Shown: positions 1-7,285 of the stretch, one piece after another
Layout of the letters: each line of letters opens with the position of its first letter
Numbering within the stretch: position 1 is the first letter of the stretch
Source: Fretibacterium fastidiosum
GTDB lineage: Bacteria > Synergistota > Synergistia > Synergistales > Aminobacteriaceae
DNA length: 64,000 nucleotides
NCBI RefSeq assembly: GCF_964642095.1
Contig: NZ_OZ209244.1
Location: 1,054,001 to 1,118,000 of the forward strand
Direction: 5' to 3'
Made by a program: the position numbers and the translations under genes
The notes under the pieces: model-generated
Seen by the model: the letters and a program-made list of their open reading frames with translations, nothing else
What the model was told of the DNA's origin: nothing
Database searches by the model: none

Positions 1-491
1 GCAACGCCCTGATCGCTCCCTGGCGCTTCGATGGAAGGACGCGCCGCCCTCCGCGCGACCCCGTCAACGCCCTGCTCTCGTTCGCCTACACCCTCCTGCT
101 GGGCCGGGTGACGACGGCCGTCGTGACGGTTGGACTGGACCCCTGCGTTGGATGGCTGCACCCTGCATACCGGGGACGTCCCTCGGCATCCCTGGACCTG
201 ATGGAGGAGTTCCGTTCTGCGGTTGTCGACAGGCTGGTGATCTCCATCCTCAATCAGGGTTTTCTGTCCGAGAACCACTTCTCCGCCGGAGAAGGGGGCG
301 GGGTGAGGATGGCGCAGAGCGCGAGAGAAAAACTGATGCGCCTGTTCAAGGAACGGCTGCGGACGGAAGTGGTAAACTCCAGCAACAACCACAGCAGCAG
401 CTATGAGAACCACATTTTTGCCCAGGCTCAAAGTCTGGCCCGAAGTATTCGTGATGGAGACAGCTACCTGCCGTTCGTCCTTAAGCTCTGA
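1..491 (+). CDS. cas1: CRISPR adaptation endonuclease Cas1 (C-terminal part, cut by window edge)
   Basis: Only the C-terminal ~160 residues are inside the window; reading starts at base 3. Cas1 with Cas2 integrates new spacers into CRISPR arrays. The visible part carries the C-terminal Cas1 signature: an N-A-L-L-S-F-A-Y-T-L-L helix, then a GLDPCVGWLHP segment with the conserved metal-binding His (base 159), then SLDLMEEFR with the conserved acidic residues that complete the metal site. The N-terminal domain, the catalytic Glu and any reverse-transcriptase fusion lie upstream and cannot be judged. No cas2 follows. The next genes are a ubiquitin-like cassette on the same strand, then cas6-cmr, so this is probably the adaptation gene of the type III-B locus. 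Confidence 0.93.
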   Translation, partial: NALIAPWRFDGRTRRPPRDPVNALLSFAYTLLLGRVTTAVVTVGLDPCVGWLHPAYRGRPSASLDLMEEFRSAVVDRLVISILNQGFLSENHFSAGEGGGVRMAQSAREKLMRLFKERLRTEVVNSSNNHSSSYENHIFAQAQSLARSIRDGDSYLPFVLKL

Positions 492-624
492 ACCTATTTC
501 TAGCTCCCGAGGCGAAAATATCACCGAAAGAATTTCTATATATTTTGAGAAGGCAATGAAGAATCCTCTGAAGGGCTCGGAGAGCGAAATCGGTGAAGGA
601 CGAGATGAGGGAGGAGATGCAGAG

Positions 625-993
625 ATGACGGACAGCCAGAACGCAATGTGCCACGGCATCATTCATGCGGCCGCGACTTCCGCGGCTGCGGTCGGGGGCA
701 GCCTGGCGCAGCTGCCGGGGTCGGATAACCCTCCTCTGGTCGCGCTTCAGGCAACGATGATCGTTGGGCTTGGGAAGGTCTTCGACATGAGGCTGAGCGA
801 GGTGGCCGCCAGGGCGATCTGTGCCACCGTGTTGAGCAGCATGATTGGAAAGTATGCTGCACGGGTCGCTACGCAGGTGCTGGTGGGGTGGATACCGGGG
901 GTTGGAAATGCGGTCAACGCAACTACCGCCGCTGGCATCACAGAGGCCATTGGGTGGGCTGTGGTCGAGGAATTTGACAAGGAGGCGCGTTAG
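625..993 (+). CDS. Small DUF697-like glycine-rich hydrophobic protein
   Basis: A 122-residue protein rich in Ala and Gly, with hydrophobic helices and a conserved-looking order: IIHAAATSAAAVGGSLAQLPGSD, then a V-A-L-Q-A-T-M helix, then GWIPGVGNAVNA-TAAGITEAIGWA. This resembles the C-terminal helical domain of DUF697/YcjF-type proteins, which often accompany GTPases and membrane processes; the function of solo versions is unknown. I chose ATG 625 because GGGAGGAG lies 8-9 bases upstream; an in-frame ATG at 556 has a poorer site. It stands 133 bp after cas1 and 2 bp before the GIY-YIG gene, so it is probably co-transcribed with the ubiquitin-like cassette. Family assignment is from memory of the motif pattern. 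Confidence 0.7.
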   Translation: MTDSQNAMCHGIIHAAATSAAAVGGSLAQLPGSDNPPLVALQATMIVGLGKVFDMRLSEVAARAICATVLSSMIGKYAARVATQVLVGWIPGVGNAVNATTAAGITEAIGWAVVEEFDKEAR

Positions 994-995
994 AT

Positions 996-1325
996 ATGGG
1001 AAACAGCGTGATCGGTCCGGGGCGTATGAGGGAAACGGACAGGGTGAGGGGCGCAGACTGCGACACTCCGAACGCCCCCGGAGTTTACCGGATTCGGGAT
1101 AAGGCTACCGGCGAGATCGTTTATATTGGCCAAACCGGGGATGTCCGAACGAGGCTTCAGCAGCACGAGCGATCGGGGCGTTTCGATCCCGAGACTCAGA
1201 AGGCGTCCTACGGCATTGCCCGCGATGGGGCGTCGGCTCAGGAGCTCTGCGATACCGAGAAGCTCCATATCGCACGCCACAGGCCGTCGGGCAACAAGAC
1301 CGCAGGCGGCAATGGAAGGCGGTAG
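996..1325 (+). CDS. GIY-YIG nuclease-fold protein
   Basis: A 109-residue protein containing a GIY-YIG domain. GVY is at residues 29-31 and YIG at 43-45, followed by QTGDVRTRLQQH with the conserved catalytic-type Arg (R53). Downstream acidic and Asn residues (CDTEKLHI, PSGNK) could complete the active site. GIY-YIG proteins are single-domain nucleases that cut DNA in restriction, repair and mobile-element contexts; the target here is unknown. ATG 996 is supported by AAGGAGG about 10 bases upstream. It begins 2 bp after the previous stop and 38 bp before the E2-like gene, so it reads as part of the same operon. Most of the length is just the nuclease core, with no DNA-binding domain visible. 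Confidence 0.82.
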   Translation: MGNSVIGPGRMRETDRVRGADCDTPNAPGVYRIRDKATGEIVYIGQTGDVRTRLQQHERSGRFDPETQKASYGIARDGASAQELCDTEKLHIARHRPSGNKTAGGNGRR

Positions 1326-1363
1326 CAAGGAAATAAGAAAAGAAATGAAAGGAGGCAGCCGAT

Positions 1364-1789
1364 ATGGCCATCAACGTCACTAAGACCCTTTCCGAGCGCA
1401 TTCAGGCTCACGAGGCGCCGATCATGAAGCGTAAGTTTCCTCAGTTCGCCTTGTTTCAGGGGGACCCTTCCCTCCCCTTCGCCTCGAATGGGGAGTTGTT
1501 CTGGGGAGGAACCCTGACCACGAACTTCGGTTCTTCCTTCAGCGTGGCCGTCGTCTACCCTGCCAGTTACCCGCACGGGCAGACCAAGGTGTTCGTCCGT
1601 GAATTGATGGGGGTCAGGACACCCCACAAATATGTTGATGGACACCTTTGCCTCTACTCCAACGATCACGGCGGCGGGGGGGAGGGGATTGGAACGGAGA
1701 CCACGGCAGCGGCTCTGTTGGGCTGGGCGGCTGCCTGGCTGAACGCCTGGGAAGTCTATCAGCGCAGCGGAAACTGGCCCGGGAGGTAG
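1364..1789 (+). CDS. E2-like (UBC-fold) ubiquitin-conjugating protein
   Basis: A 141-residue protein with the pattern of prokaryotic E2/UBC proteins: a central YPASYPHG strand/turn (the YP..P signature), then TPHKYVDGHLCLY with a candidate thioester cysteine at C96 in the usual H-x-x-x-G-x-x-C-L context, then a C-terminal helix ending WLNAWEVYQRSGNWPG, typical of bacterial E2 families. E2 proteins accept an activated modifier from an E1 and pass it to a target or lipid. The strong AAAGGAGG site before ATG 1364 supports the start. The JAMM-E1 fusion two genes downstream supplies the partner activities, which makes the assignment firm at family level. The modifier and the targets are unknown. 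Confidence 0.87.
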   Translation: MAINVTKTLSERIQAHEAPIMKRKFPQFALFQGDPSLPFASNGELFWGGTLTTNFGSSFSVAVVYPASYPHGQTKVFVRELMGVRTPHKYVDGHLCLYSNDHGGGGEGIGTETTAAALLGWAAAWLNAWEVYQRSGNWPGR

Positions 1790-1798
1790 GGGAGCGGG

Positions 1799-2308
1799 GT
1801 GATTCAAATCTACTGCGACGCCTCCTTCCGAATGGGGGTCGGTGGAATGGCCGTCGTCGCCGGGGCCCGTGACCCTTTGGAGCTTGACGGCTTACGGCGC
1901 TGGCGCCTCTGCTGGAATGTTGTGGAGAGGCGCATGTGGGGGCTCGTCGTCTTCCATGCGGGATGTCGCTGCGGCACCTCCGGTGAGGCGGAATTGAGGG
2001 CCATGGGCATGGCTTTTATCGTCGCCTGCGAGCTGATGAGGGTAAGAGGGGAATGGAGAGCTGAGATCGTCAGCGACAGCCTTTCCGCGATCCGCGATGT
2101 TATGGGGGACAAAGGAGGCCTGCCCTTCCTGGAGAACATGCAGCGTCTGTGGAGGCAACGGAGGATCATCCTCAGCAAGGTCGGGGCCCATCGGGGCAAT
2201 CGCTTCAATGAAATTTCCGACGCCTGTTCCCGATGGGCACGCATCGAAACCGAAAAGAAACTGAGGAGCCGTTTCTCGAACCGGAGATCAATCCGGAGAG
2301 AAAACTGA
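1799..2308 (+). CDS. RNase H-fold nuclease with complete catalytic set
   Basis: A 169-residue protein starting at GTG 1799 after a GGGAGGTAGGGGAG ribosome site. It has the RNase HI layout: IQIYCDAS (D7), SGEAELRAM (E65), EIVSDSLSAI (D93), then KVGAHRGNRFNEISDACSRWA with H131, N137 and D141. These match the four acidic metal ligands and the mobile His of RNase HI, so it should be an active RNA-DNA hybrid or related nuclease. It is longer than the RNase HI core by an insertion at residues 22-55 and a basic C-terminal tail. Placement between an E2 and a JAMM-E1 gene, 10 bp after the E2 stop, makes housekeeping RNase H unlikely. It could process nucleic acid in the defence pathway or be a modified substrate. 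Confidence 0.82.
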   Translation: MIQIYCDASFRMGVGGMAVVAGARDPLELDGLRRWRLCWNVVERRMWGLVVFHAGCRCGTSGEAELRAMGMAFIVACELMRVRGEWRAEIVSDSLSAIRDVMGDKGGLPFLENMQRLWRQRRIILSKVGAHRGNRFNEISDACSRWARIETEKKLRSRFSNRRSIRREN

Positions 2309-2350
2309 GACATTCACAACTTACGTTATTAAAGAGGGGGAGATTTTATT

Positions 2351-2575
2351 ATGAAGATGCCTGGAGCCGGTAAGAGCGAGAAAGTGCAGAAGACTTCCAA
2401 TCCCTTCGACGGGGCCGCTGAGATGGATATTCTGAAGCTTACGGAGCGCGTGCTCAATGACGATTGCTGCAAGGGGTATGTGACGTCGGACGGCAGGGTG
2501 ATGCCGCGCAACGATGCGTTTCACTCCGGAGCCAAGGATGGGATTGAGCTGGTCAAGGAGCGTGTTTGGGGATGA
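2351..2575 (+). CDS. 74-residue protein of unknown function ending in Gly
   Basis: A small acidic/basic mixed protein with a good AGAGGGGGAG ribosome site before ATG 2351 and a 4-bp ATGA overlap with the JAMM-E1 gene, so it is translationally coupled to it. I recognise no family. A helix-forming stretch (EMDILKLTERVLND) is followed by a short polar segment and a second helix (GIELVKERVW), and the last residue is Gly. A C-terminal Gly next to E1, E2 and JAMM genes raises the possibility that it is the modifier, but the sequence does not show an evident beta-grasp pattern or a Gly-Gly end. Equally, it could be an adaptor or a substrate. Confidence 0.7.
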   Translation: MKMPGAGKSEKVQKTSNPFDGAAEMDILKLTERVLNDDCCKGYVTSDGRVMPRNDAFHSGAKDGIELVKERVWG

Positions 2576-4215
2576 GTTTCAGCGGGGAGGTGACGACGCG
2601 CCTGTCCCTGGATGCACTGCAGCGCATCGTGCGGGAGGCCGTGGTGGCCCCCGGACGTGAAACCGGCGGCGTCCTGGTGGGCAGTTTCTGCAACGGTGCC
2701 GAGGGGAAACTTGAAATTCATGCGGAACGCGCCAGCGGGCCGGGCGAACAGGCCCTCCTTGGCAGCGGAGTTTTTCGTCCCGAGATGCCGCATTATCGCG
2801 ACCGGGTCGCTTACTACCGAAGGACGAAGAACTGGAATTATCTTGGGGAGTGGCATAAGCACCCTGGAAGCTTTGGCGCTTTGAGCCGCCTGGATGTCCT
2901 GACGGCGCGGGAAATCTGCGAGACGGAGGGATGGCCGTTCTTGTTCCTGCCCGTTATTACCCTTTGTGGCGATGATTACCGCATCGACTGTCACGTCTGG
3001 ATGCGGGAAGACGGAGGGGATGGAGGAGAGGGAGGAGAGGGAGAAATTCGTCATACAGGCGTCTATGAGGGCTCCGTTTCGGATATCCTGAGGGAAAGGG
3101 AAGGGGCGTATCGGATGAAGCTGTACATCGACCAGAAGTTGATTCAGGATTTTCGGGCTTCCTCCGCATCCGAGGCCGAGCATCCGGGGGTGTGGAACAA
3201 AGGCGAGAGCTTCGTCTTCATTCCCGGCCCCGGCGTGAAAAATGCCCGGCTCCGTCTTGTTCGGGAGGGCTGCGAGGCGACGGTCAATCTTTTGCCTGGT
3301 GGGGTTTTGGGAGTGGTTGGCGAGGATAGTGAGCGGTTCTGGATGTTTTGCGAGGGGGAGATGGTGTCGGTCGTCCCCGAGGTCATCGACATGGGAGCGG
3401 CGGTTTACGAGAGAAACGCCGGCCTGCTGGAGACGATGGAGCTGGCCGGCAAGTGCGTGTGCCTCGTCGGGTGTGGCAGCCTTGGGGGGACGATAGCCCT
3501 GGAACTGGCCAGGGCCGGGGTGGGGAGGTTCTTTCTGTTCGATATGGATACGCTTGAGCCGGCGAACCTTTCCAGACATGTCGCCGGCGTTGACGAGCTT
3601 GGACGCAATAAGGCGTATGTCGTGGAGCGGAGGATCCGATCCGTCAATCCCAACATTCAGGTAAGCTGCTGCACGAGGAACGTGGTGGACGATCCCGGTG
3701 GGATGGCCGCCCTGGAGGAGGCGGCGAAGCAGAGCCATCTGCTGATCTGCACCACCGATACGGACGATTCTCGCGTGCTCGTAAACTCCATATCCGTAGA
3801 GCACGGGATCAAGAGCCTTCAGGTGGGGCTCCACGAGAGGGCGGCATCGGGGATCGTTCAGCTGGTTCGTCCCGGAGAAGCGTGCTTTTCGTGCCATCGG
3901 CGGCGTATTCTGAGCGAGAGTGCGCTGCGTTCGGAAAAAGTCTCCTACAGCGAGGCGGAGGACCCTAGGGACCTTTACGTTCAGCCCGGACTTTCGGCTC
4001 AAATTAACCTGGTGGCGGAGGTTGGTGCCTTGAGGGCCATAGAGGCGCTCATGGACAGGGATTCACATGAGAACCTGACCCTCGTTTACGTCGACAGAGG
4101 AGGGGAGGCCCCTGAGGTGGAGAGCGGGGAGGCGCGGGGCAGGGAATTGCAGCTCAGGATATGCCGGCTGGAACTTGAGAAGGTCTCCGGCTGTCCGGTA
4201 TGTGGGGGGGAATGA
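2572..4215 (+). CDS. JAMM (JAB/MPN) protease fused to E1-like ThiF adenylation domain
   Basis: A 547-residue fusion. The N-terminal JAMM peptidase has E30 (ETGGVLVG) and a perfect metal motif H95-x-H97-x7-S105-x2-D108, so it should cleave modifier precursors or conjugates. The C-terminal half is a ThiF/MoeB-type E1 with the nucleotide loop GCGSLGG near residues 300-306, the FDMDTLEPANLSR Mg-ATP segment, and a zinc site built from C438-x-x-C441 and C541-x-x-C544. I see no clear cysteine between the two zinc pairs where a thioester Cys would sit. The linker (~residues 145-290) is of unknown fold. ATG 2572 overlaps the previous stop (ATGA). It pairs with the E2 gene at 1364 as a bacterial ubiquitin-like pathway. 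Confidence 0.92.
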   Translation: MSFSGEVTTRLSLDALQRIVREAVVAPGRETGGVLVGSFCNGAEGKLEIHAERASGPGEQALLGSGVFRPEMPHYRDRVAYYRRTKNWNYLGEWHKHPGSFGALSRLDVLTAREICETEGWPFLFLPVITLCGDDYRIDCHVWMREDGGDGGEGGEGEIRHTGVYEGSVSDILREREGAYRMKLYIDQKLIQDFRASSASEAEHPGVWNKGESFVFIPGPGVKNARLRLVREGCEATVNLLPGGVLGVVGEDSERFWMFCEGEMVSVVPEVIDMGAAVYERNAGLLETMELAGKCVCLVGCGSLGGTIALELARAGVGRFFLFDMDTLEPANLSRHVAGVDELGRNKAYVVERRIRSVNPNIQVSCCTRNVVDDPGGMAALEEAAKQSHLLICTTDTDDSRVLVNSISVEHGIKSLQVGLHERAASGIVQLVRPGEACFSCHRRRILSESALRSEKVSYSEAEDPRDLYVQPGLSAQINLVAEVGALRAIEALMDRDSHENLTLVYVDRGGEAPEVESGEARGRELQLRICRLELEKVSGCPVCGGE

Positions 4216-5087
4216 CGAAGATGACGGCTCTGGAGTTCTTATTGACGGCTGCGGCGGCGGTTGTCCTGCTGTGTCTTCGAGGAGACGGCAGTTCGGTTTC
4301 GGCGGAGAACAGGCAGCCTGACGAGACGACGCGAGAGGAGGTGCCGGAACGCTGCCCGGCGCGGCATAGTCCTGTCGCTTCCTCTCAGCCGTTCGGGATG
4401 TCCTTTTCGTCAAAAGTCGTGCGGGAAATGGAAGCGCCCGAGGAGAAGGATCACCGCCTGCGTCCCTTTCACGTCCTCAATCCGGAGGGGGAGCTCTTCA
4501 TGGTGGATACGGGAGCGGAGGGTCCGTTTTACGGTCCGGTCTGGACGCGCGTTCTGGACGCCTATGAAAAAGGCGAGTTTCTCCGTGCGCGCGTTGCATT
4601 CCGAAAGACAAGCCGTCAGAACGAGTTCTCCGGGTATGTCCTGAGTCTGGATGGGCTCCCTGTCTTTTTACCGCGCAGCAAAAGTTTTTATTTCTACGAC
4701 GAGAAAAAAGATGCCGCAAAACGCTGTATTGCTGTTAAAATTGAGAGCATATACCCCAATGGGCCTCGGATCGGAAACGTTGTCGTCAATGCCAAACCGG
4801 CCTGGGACCTGGTAAGAAAGGGATTGTACCGCCTGGCTCCGGGCATTGAGGTCCATGCCCTGGCTATGGATATAGACCAGGGAGGAGGCGTGGAGGAAGG
4901 ACATCTGGTCTTCCCGGCGCCGGAACACCGGCGGATTCTGGTCCCGCTCCCTGAGGCCCGAAGGCTGGCCCGGCAGGCGGGGCAATCCGTTCCGGACGAT
5001 TTCCTCACCGGCCTGTATTGGCGGCTGCGGCTGATTGCCGGAGATGAGAGTGCATGGCAGGCCGAACCCCTGGAGGTTCTTATTTGA
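4212..5087 (+). CDS. Membrane-anchored protein with possible S1-like domain
   Basis: A 291-residue protein starting at ATG 4212 in an ATGA overlap with the JAMM-E1 stop, right after a G-rich site. Residues ~4-25 are one hydrophobic segment (signal anchor or signal peptide), followed by a charged, low-complexity stretch. Around residues 110-200, spacing such as FSGYVLSLDGLPVFLPRSK followed by IAVKIESIYPNG resembles an S1/OB-type RNA-binding barrel, but this is a visual impression only. The C-terminal ~90 residues are unrecognised. It is 44 bp upstream of cas6, making it the bridge between the ubiquitin-like cassette and the CRISPR effector genes. Its role is unknown; it could recruit the system to the membrane or be a target. 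Confidence 0.68.
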   Translation: MTKMTALEFLLTAAAAVVLLCLRGDGSSVSAENRQPDETTREEVPERCPARHSPVASSQPFGMSFSSKVVREMEAPEEKDHRLRPFHVLNPEGELFMVDTGAEGPFYGPVWTRVLDAYEKGEFLRARVAFRKTSRQNEFSGYVLSLDGLPVFLPRSKSFYFYDEKKDAAKRCIAVKIESIYPNGPRIGNVVVNAKPAWDLVRKGLYRLAPGIEVHALAMDIDQGGGVEEGHLVFPAPEHRRILVPLPEARRLARQAGQSVPDDFLTGLYWRLRLIAGDESAWQAEPLEVLI

Positions 5088-5131
5088 AGCTTGTCGTGGA
5101 AAATACGACTTGCTGAGAGGATGGAGGAGTC

Positions 5132-5932
5132 TTGATCTCTTCTCTTGTTCTGTGTGAGGCTCTGTCGGATGGACACGTTCCCGTTTCCAACGGGTACCTG
5201 CTTTTTTCCGCTTTGGCTCGTCGGCTCTCGGGGTTTGGGGGGCCGGAGCCCCTGCATGGAGCGCCCGGGTTCAAGGGGGTGGCCTTGAGCGCGCTCACTC
5301 CGGAATCCTTCTGGCGCACGCTGCATTATTCCTGGGGGAAAGGGGTCCTTCAACTTCAAAAGGGCGACAGGCTGGCCTTTCGCGTTTCCTTCCTGGACGA
5401 CGCGCTTTTGGAGCCCTTTGCGGAGGCCGTGACGGGCTCTTCCCTCACCCTGGGCGGGGCGCCTGTCGGCGTCAAAAGGGTCTCGCGTCCCGGGGAAAAC
5501 GCGATGAGCCGCCAGACGGACGAAGGGGCACTCAGGGAAAGCCCTCCCTGCGGCGGGGCTGACGTGACGTTTCTCTCTCCTACCGGGTTCAAGAGCGGGG
5601 CGGTTCAGAACATCCTCCCCTCTCCCGAACTCTGGTTCCGTAGTCTGGCTGCCCGATGGAAAACGGCCTATGGGGAAAATCCGCTGGAAAATCTGGGACA
5701 GGAAAATTCGATTAAAAACACGTTTGTCGCAGATTATTCCCTGCGAAGCGCGGCAGTGGTGCTGAAGGAAAATCTCGTCTTCCGCGGCTGTGTGGGACGG
5801 GTCCGTTATGTCTGGAAAAACGAAAGTACGGCGGTTAGAAAGGCGCTTGCCTGTCTGACCGCCTTCGCTTTTTTCTGCGGCGTCGGCTACAAGACGACCC
5901 AGGGGATGGGACAGGTGTTGGCGGAGTTTTGA
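5132..5932 (+). CDS. cas6: CRISPR RNA endoribonuclease Cas6
   Basis: A 266-residue RAMP-fold protein that cuts pre-crRNA inside the repeats. The N-terminus (HVPVSNGYLLFSALARRL) and the long variable middle fit the Cas6 family, and the C-terminus ends in the diagnostic glycine-rich loop GVGYKTTQGMGQVL that contacts the repeat RNA. The start is TTG 5132: an ATG at 5121 is out of frame, and no other in-frame start is available after the upstream stop. GGAGGAG lies immediately upstream with short spacing. It is followed after 36 bp by cmr1, so crRNA maturation is encoded with the effector complex. No array is in the window, so its repeat partner cannot be inspected. Confidence 0.88.
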   Translation: MISSLVLCEALSDGHVPVSNGYLLFSALARRLSGFGGPEPLHGAPGFKGVALSALTPESFWRTLHYSWGKGVLQLQKGDRLAFRVSFLDDALLEPFAEAVTGSSLTLGGAPVGVKRVSRPGENAMSRQTDEGALRESPPCGGADVTFLSPTGFKSGAVQNILPSPELWFRSLAARWKTAYGENPLENLGQENSIKNTFVADYSLRSAAVVLKENLVFRGCVGRVRYVWKNESTAVRKALACLTAFAFFCGVGYKTTQGMGQVLAEF

Positions 5933-5968
5933 GGCGATCGGTATTTTTTATGGAGAGGATGGTGCGGT

Positions 5969-7285
5969 ATGGGGCGAAGCATTCCGAAGTCGGTGTGCAT
6001 TGACGGGATTGAAAGTATCGGGCCAGGCGGCTCCCCCGAAGAACGGGTCTATGAAATCGAGCTGATCACCCCGATGTACGGCGGCGGGGTTGTGGCGGGG
6101 GTTGTCGATGAGGAGATGCCGGTGAGGGCGACCTCTATTCACGGACATCTGCGATTTTGGTGGCGTTTGCTCTATGGACTGAAGCTGTCTTTAAACGATA
6201 TGAGAGAGGAAGAAGCCGCAATTTTCGGAAGCACTCGATCAGCCAGCAAGATAGCACTCAGGGTCAGGCTACATGATACCCGCTTGAGCTTAAAAGCTAT
6301 GGCTTCTATTTCAGAAGAAGGCGAAAAGAAAAAGATTGTTTTTGAAGAGGGAAAAGAAAAGCTACAGTACGCGATTTTTCCTTTTCAGGGAAAAATCGGA
6401 AAAAGAGGAGAACCGGATGTCGCTCCATTTTTGGCTATCGTAAAGGCAGGATTCAAACTTTCCCTGTCCTTTTCTCCGAAACTTCCAGATGCTCAGAGGG
6501 AACAGGTTTTGAATTCCCTTCATGGCTGGATTAATTTCGGAGGGCTGGGGGCCCGGACGCGGCGTGGGTGCGGAGCACTTTACTCTAAAGAGTGCGCGAT
6601 GGAAGAAGCAAAAAATATTTCCAGCCTTTTAGCAGGAGCTCCAGGTATTGAGACTGTCCTGATGGGGAATGTGAAGGATAATGCGGAAAGTGTCTGGTGC
6701 GAGATGGTTGACCTCATGAAGCAGTTCCGTCAGGGGGTGGGGATAGGGCGAAACGAAGGACAGAGCAAAGAAAGCAAAGAAAAAACAAAAACGCCGGGTC
6801 GCTCACGATGGCCGGAGCCTGATACGATTCGAAGGCGGGTTGAAGCCCATTTGGAGCGCCATGCGCCGACCATGCAAGTTGAGGGATTCCCCCGCGCGAG
6901 GTTTGGTATGCCGATCATCTTTCACTTTAAGGACAGCGATCCTGAAGGTAAATACAATCGAGCGGAGGACCCGATCGATACGTGTTTGCGTCCGGAGTCC
7001 AGCTCCAGAATGGCAAGCCCCGTCCTTCTCTCACCTGTCAAATTGAAAAATGGTAAAGTCGTCCCCGTGATCGTCTTCTTGAAGGCCGGGCCTCTCAGCA
7101 GCCTTCTGCTCGAGCGCAGCGACACAAAAGCCACATATTCAATTTCTGATGATCAGATCGTCAACCCCAAACTCGCAGCGTACAGCAGTTCGCCGATGAA
7201 AGGGCGCTCGGAGAGCGGCGACGCGCTCGAGGCGTTCAAGACCTATCTGCTGAAGGAAAAAAATTACAAGGAGGTGATCCTATGA
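5969..7285 (+). CDS. cmr1: Type III-B CRISPR RAMP protein Cmr1
   Basis: A 438-residue RAMP protein that caps the 3' end of the crRNA in the Cmr complex. Recognition rests on the N-terminal LITPMYGGGVVAG segment, the RATSIHGHLRFWWR motif characteristic of Cmr1, a FGS loop, and a second glycine-rich segment FGGLGARTRRGCGAL. A lysine/glutamate-rich stretch near residue 255 looks like a flexible linker. The internal part is visibly more AT-rich than the flanking cmr genes. It overlaps the cas10 start by 4 bp (ATGA), and ATG 5969 follows GAGAGGATGG. The gene order cmr1-2-3-4-5-6 confirms the identity. Confidence 0.93.
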   Translation: MGRSIPKSVCIDGIESIGPGGSPEERVYEIELITPMYGGGVVAGVVDEEMPVRATSIHGHLRFWWRLLYGLKLSLNDMREEEAAIFGSTRSASKIALRVRLHDTRLSLKAMASISEEGEKKKIVFEEGKEKLQYAIFPFQGKIGKRGEPDVAPFLAIVKAGFKLSLSFSPKLPDAQREQVLNSLHGWINFGGLGARTRRGCGALYSKECAMEEAKNISSLLAGAPGIETVLMGNVKDNAESVWCEMVDLMKQFRQGVGIGRNEGQSKESKEKTKTPGRSRWPEPDTIRRRVEAHLERHAPTMQVEGFPRARFGMPIIFHFKDSDPEGKYNRAEDPIDTCLRPESSSRMASPVLLSPVKLKNGKVVPVIVFLKAGPLSSLLLERSDTKATYSISDDQIVNPKLAAYSSSPMKGRSESGDALEAFKTYLLKEKNYKEVIL

